Shown here piece by piece: positions 6,321 through 8,816 of a stretch of 8,816 nucleotides of DNA (position 1 is its first letter; every line of letters starts with the position of its first letter). Both the position numbers and the translations under genes were made by a program. The notes beneath the pieces were generated by a model. The model did no database searches and was not told the origin of the DNA. It saw nothing but the letters and a program-made list of their open reading frames with translations. The stretch is from positions 1-8,816 of the forward strand of contig JBNGCR010000220.1 of NCBI GenBank assembly GCA_050045915.1, given 5' to 3'. This stretch comes from Limnospira sp050045915 (lineage in GTDB: Bacteria > Cyanobacteriota > Cyanobacteriia > Cyanobacteriales > Microcoleaceae).

Positions 6321-7763
6321 ATGGTAGCCACGCCAACCCATCCTAAAAATTTCAAAACGCCCTGTTCCCCAAAATTGCGGCAGACCTCGGGTGTCGAACT
6401 TCCGGCGAGTCCCCTATTTGGCACCGACGGCATTCGCGGCCGGGTCGGAGAGCTCCTCAACGCCCCCCTAGCGCTGGAAGTCGGGTTTTGGGCGGGGCAA
6501 ATTCTCCGCCAGCACCACCATCACCCCGGGCCGGTGATCCTCGGGCAGGACACCCGCGTTTCGGGCGATATGTTGGGAATGGCCCTCTCCTCGGGCCTGA
6601 GTGCCGCCGGACTCGAAGTTTGGAATTTGGGCATCTGCCCCACCCCCGGCGTCGCCTACCTGACCCAAAGCTGCGGTGCGATCGGTGGCGTGATGATCTC
6701 CGCCAGCCACAACCCCCCAGAAGATAACGGTATCAAATTTTTCGGCAACGACGGCACCAAACTCTCCGGCGAAGTGCAGAGACAAATCGAAGCCGCCCTG
6801 CGGGATGCCGAAGCCCTCCCCGTCCACTCCGACTGCTGCGGACAACATTACTACAGACCCGAATTGGTGCGAGATTACGCCGATTCTCTCTACCGGCCCC
6901 TGCTGCCGACCACCAACTTACAAGGAATGCGCGTCGTCCTCGATCTCGCCTGGGGTGCGGCCGTCCAACTCGCCCCGCAAGTGTTCCGAGAAATGGGGGC
7001 CGACGTCATCTGTCTCCACGATCGCCCCGACGGCCACCAGATCAACGTCAACTGCGGATCGACCCACCTGCAACAGCTACGGCAGGCCGTCACAGACCAT
7101 CAAGCCGATCTGGGCTTTGCCTTCGACGGCGACGCCGATCGCGTTTTAGCCGTTGATCGCCACGGCCGCACCGTCGATGGCGATTACATCCTTTATTTCT
7201 GGGGTCAAACCCTCAGAAACGCCCGACAACTGCCCCAGGATTTGATTATTTCCACCGTGATGGCGAATTTGGGATTTGAACGGGCTTGGCAACAACTCGG
7301 CGGACGGATGATCCGCACCCCCGTCGGCGACCAGCACGTTCACGGCGAAATGAAACGCACCGGGTCCATGTTGGGCGGCGAACAGTCCGGCCACATCCTC
7401 TGCCACCATTACAGCGTCACCGGGGATGGCCTGCTGACCGCCCTGCACCTAGCCGCCTTGGTGAAGCGATCGCAGACCTCCCTCGATCGCCTCGTGGACG
7501 AGAGTTTCCGCACCTATCCCCAACTGCTGCGGAACGTCCGCGTCGAAAATCCCGAGTCCCGCCGCCACTGGAAAGACTGCGGACCCCTGCAAGATGCGAT
7601 CGCCGCCGCCGAAGCCGACATGGGCGACCGCGGCCGAGTCCTCGTGCGCGCCTCCGGCACCGAACCCCTGATCCGCGTTATGGTGGAAGCGGCCACCGCC
7701 GATTTGGTGGAACATTGGTGCGATCGGCTCGTGGGAGTCGTTGAACGGCACCTCGCCGCCTGA
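6321..7763 (+). CDS. glmM: Phosphoglucosamine mutase GlmM
   Basis: This cytoplasmic enzyme converts glucosamine 6-phosphate to glucosamine 1-phosphate, the step before UDP-GlcNAc, which feeds peptidoglycan, lipopolysaccharide and exopolysaccharide. All family motifs of the alpha-D-phosphohexomutases are present: LFGTDGIRGRVG near 32-43, the active-site phosphoserine S129 in MISASHNP, the magnesium loop DGDADR at 269-274 (D269, D271, D273), the sugar-binding GEQSGH at 353-358, and the phosphate-binding RASGTEP at 443-449. GEQSGH and the overall sequence favour GlmM over phosphoglucomutase or phosphomannomutase. The protein has 480 residues against roughly 445 in E. coli; the difference is mostly a ~30-residue polar N-terminal extension before the conserved core. 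The coding sequence is visibly more GC-rich than the minus-strand genes to its left. It is transcribed away from the GT-C gene and ends 20 bp before a hairpin terminator. Confidence 0.97.
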   Translation: MVATPTHPKNFKTPCSPKLRQTSGVELPASPLFGTDGIRGRVGELLNAPLALEVGFWAGQILRQHHHHPGPVILGQDTRVSGDMLGMALSSGLSAAGLEVWNLGICPTPGVAYLTQSCGAIGGVMISASHNPPEDNGIKFFGNDGTKLSGEVQRQIEAALRDAEALPVHSDCCGQHYYRPELVRDYADSLYRPLLPTTNLQGMRVVLDLAWGAAVQLAPQVFREMGADVICLHDRPDGHQINVNCGSTHLQQLRQAVTDHQADLGFAFDGDADRVLAVDRHGRTVDGDYILYFWGQTLRNARQLPQDLIISTVMANLGFERAWQQLGGRMIRTPVGDQHVHGEMKRTGSMLGGEQSGHILCHHYSVTGDGLLTALHLAALVKRSQTSLDRLVDESFRTYPQLLRNVRVENPESRRHWKDCGPLQDAIAAAEADMGDRGRVLVRASGTEPLIRVMVEAATADLVEHWCDRLVGVVERHLAA

Positions 7764-7783
7764 TCTTCATCGGTGCGATCGTC

Positions 7784-7811
7784 GGGCCGTCCGATCTGGA
7801 CGGCCCATTTT
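7784..7811 (+). terminator. Rho-independent terminator of glmM
   Basis: GGGCCGTCC (7784-7792) pairs perfectly with GGACGGCCC (7798-7806) around the loop GATCT, followed by ATTTT. It lies 20 bp after the glmM stop. The T-tract is short, but the 9-bp GC-rich stem is strong. A promoter for the next gene overlaps its right arm. Confidence 0.8.
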
Positions 7812-7824
7812 CAATTGTTATAAT
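7797..7824 (+). promoter_or_regulatory. Promoter for the O-antigen-ligase-like gene, overlapping the glmM terminator
   Basis: A perfect TATAAT at 7819-7824 is preceded, after 16 bp, by TGGACG (7797-7802; 4 of 6 against TTGACA), which lies in the right arm of the terminator stem. Transcription would start near 7831, giving a leader of about 110 nt. Confidence 0.55.
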
Positions 7825-7835
7825 TTGGAAGGAGT

Positions 7836-7877
7836 CCGCCCTCAGCCTCATCAAACGTGAGGAGCCACGGCGGTTTT
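7836..7877 (+). promoter_or_regulatory. Stem-loop followed by TTTT in the leader: possible attenuator
   Basis: The outer stem CCGCC (7836-7840) pairs with GGCGG (7869-7873), and the inner stem CCTCA (7846-7850) pairs with TGAGG (7858-7862). TTTT follows directly at 7874-7877. The element starts about 5 nt after the predicted transcription start and ends 64 nt before the ATG. A second CCTCA at 7840-7844 could compete for the inner stem. With a large internal loop and only four T's, it would be a weak terminator at best. Confidence 0.35.
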
Positions 7878-7941
7878 GAGTCAGGGAGTATAGAGCGAGT
7901 CACGGACGAAAACTGACCAAAAAACCGGAATTATAAAAGAC

Positions 7942-8816
7942 ATGGCATCTAAGGCAAAATCCAAGAAAAAGAAATCTAAAAACAAAAAATCTACACAGAA
8001 AAAACCGACGCTGAGTAAAGCCCAACTCAAAGCCAAACAGCGCCAGTTTGCCAAAGATGTCAAGGCTCTGATTGGAACTTTAATTCCCACCGCAATTGTC
8101 GCGGCGATCGTCGGGACGGCTTTATTTTTTGTCAAAGATGAAAAACTGGCGATCGCCGGCGGCGGCGGCATCTTCGTCTTCGTCATGTGCTACAAATATC
8201 CCCGCTACGGACTCTGGGGATTTCTCGCCTATATGCCCTTCTCCGGAACCATCACCTACTGGATCGGCGGCGGAAATGCCCTCTTTCAACTCGCCAAAGA
8301 CGGCTTCTACATCCCCGCCCTGATCGCCATGTATCAGGAGTGGAAGCGCAAGCGACTTCCCATGATCATCCCCAAAACCATCAAACAACCCCTATTCATT
8401 CTCATCGGCTTTTGTCTGCTGACCCTGGTCTGCGTCAACGGTTTCCAGCAACTCGATCCCAATCCGGGAGACAAACCGATTCCCATGGGAATTTTGGGTT
8501 TGAAAGTCTTTCTGGGCTACATTCCCCTGATGACCTGCGCCTACTACCACATTCGAGACAAGCGAGATCTGCTGTTTCTCACCCGCATGACCCTGGTACT
8601 GGCCATTATCTGCTGCCTTCTCGGAGTGGTACAGTACCAATTCCTGGCCAGCGGCCGCTGTCAGGGCACCGACCACCTCTCCGGGGACGATTTGTTTAAA
8701 GCCACCCTGGACGCCAAATGTTTGGTCGGAGGATCTTTGGTTTTCAGTCCCTCCCAAAATATGATCCGCCTCCCCGGAACCTTCGTCGCCCCCTGGCAGT
8801 GGGCTTGGTTCCTGAT
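7942..8816 (+). CDS. O-antigen-ligase-like polysaccharide membrane protein (HpsL-like), 3' end cut
   Basis: The first 291 codons of a polytopic membrane protein that runs past the window. The N-terminal ~40 residues are strongly Lys-rich (MASKAKSKKKKSKNKK) and cytoplasmic. Hydrophobic segments follow near 43-63, 69-85, 89-101, 121-131, 151-168, 183-202 and 212-235. A conserved stretch FLAYMPFSGTITYWIGG at 94-110 and a later FVAPWQWAWF at 281-290 resemble, from memory, cyanobacterial O-antigen ligase / polymerase family proteins annotated as hormogonium polysaccharide protein HpsL. Such proteins polymerise or ligate lipid-linked glycans at the outer membrane face. A loop at 237-270 carries Cys240 and Cys260, which might form a disulfide. 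The start is the first ATG after an in-frame TAG near 7891; the Shine-Dalgarno is weak. The gene has its own promoter just after glmM. The family is likely; the HpsL assignment is less sure because the catalytic periplasmic loop lies outside the window. Confidence 0.8.
   Translation, partial: MASKAKSKKKKSKNKKSTQKKPTLSKAQLKAKQRQFAKDVKALIGTLIPTAIVAAIVGTALFFVKDEKLAIAGGGGIFVFVMCYKYPRYGLWGFLAYMPFSGTITYWIGGGNALFQLAKDGFYIPALIAMYQEWKRKRLPMIIPKTIKQPLFILIGFCLLTLVCVNGFQQLDPNPGDKPIPMGILGLKVFLGYIPLMTCAYYHIRDKRDLLFLTRMTLVLAIICCLLGVVQYQFLASGRCQGTDHLSGDDLFKATLDAKCLVGGSLVFSPSQNMIRLPGTFVAPWQWAWFL

Larger units (their letters stand above)
19..8156. repeat. HIP1 octamers (GCGATCGC), about 20 copies
   Basis: Copies read at 19, 294, 375, 1228, 1264, 1495, 1666, 1982, 2232, 2649, 3250, 4632, 5062, 5330, 5643, 5971, 6185, 7466, 7596 and 8149 (first base). 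All but the copy at 6185 lie inside genes. HIP1 is a highly over-represented palindrome in many cyanobacterial genomes and is the main base for the taxonomic call. Confidence 0.9.

Noticed and set aside
7286..7744. Long open frame in a second frame within glmM (152 codons)
   Set aside because: It lies wholly inside glmM, is full of Arg and Pro as expected from a GC-rich gene read out of frame, and matches no family I know.
8122..8757. Two minus-strand open frames (8122-8388, 8392-8757) opposite the HpsL-like gene
   Set aside because: Both are antisense to a well-supported plus-strand gene, and neither has a good ribosome-binding site or known motifs.
1..8816. Mobile element, CRISPR array, tRNA or phage signature
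   Set aside because: No terminal inverted repeats with a transposase, no regularly spaced repeats, no cloverleaf-like sequence and no phage genes were seen on either strand.

Overview
The window looks like chromosomal DNA from a cyanobacterium, probably filamentous. The octamer GCGATCGC (HIP1), typical of many cyanobacteria, occurs about 20 times in 8.8 kb. The proteins also read as cyanobacterial, for example a Lys-rich O-antigen-ligase-like protein resembling HpsL. I see no transposase, integrase, tRNA, rRNA or CRISPR array.

Left half (1-5995, minus strand): three genes read leftwards. The first is a 561-residue GT-C membrane glycosyltransferase of the PMT/TMTC type (4310-5995). After a 195-bp gap comes a 622-residue fusion of a GR2-type FAD oxidoreductase (UDP-galactopyranose mutase / protoporphyrinogen-oxidase-like fold) with a C-terminal GtrA membrane domain (2246-4114). 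Two bases after its stop comes a large polytopic membrane protein (1-2243) with a soluble C-terminal part, cut off by the window edge. A flavoenzyme, a GtrA domain and GT-C proteins together suggest a pathway that makes, translocates and transfers a polyprenyl-phosphate-linked sugar. The 195-bp gap holds two weak promoter candidates, a palindrome (GGCAAATTGCC) with a second half-copy 30 bp away, and a separate 15-bp palindrome.

Middle (5996-6320): a divergent intergenic region. It carries a good minus-strand promoter for the GT-C gene (TTGACA, 17 bp, GATACT) and a long leader for glmM with a strong Shine-Dalgarno.

Right half (6321-8816, plus strand): glmM (phosphoglucosamine mutase, the step to UDP-GlcNAc) is complete with all family motifs. 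It ends in a 9-bp GC-rich hairpin terminator. A promoter with a perfect TATAAT overlaps that terminator and points at an O-antigen-ligase-like (HpsL-like) membrane protein, whose 3' end lies outside the window. Between this promoter and the gene is a stem-loop followed by TTTT that could act as an attenuator.

Overall the window is a cell-envelope and exopolysaccharide neighbourhood: precursor supply (glmM), polymer assembly or ligation (HpsL-like), and a possible lipid-linked sugar modification set. The flavoenzyme-GtrA fusion and its flanking membrane glycosyltransferases are the most interesting part. Its substrate cannot be read from the sequence.
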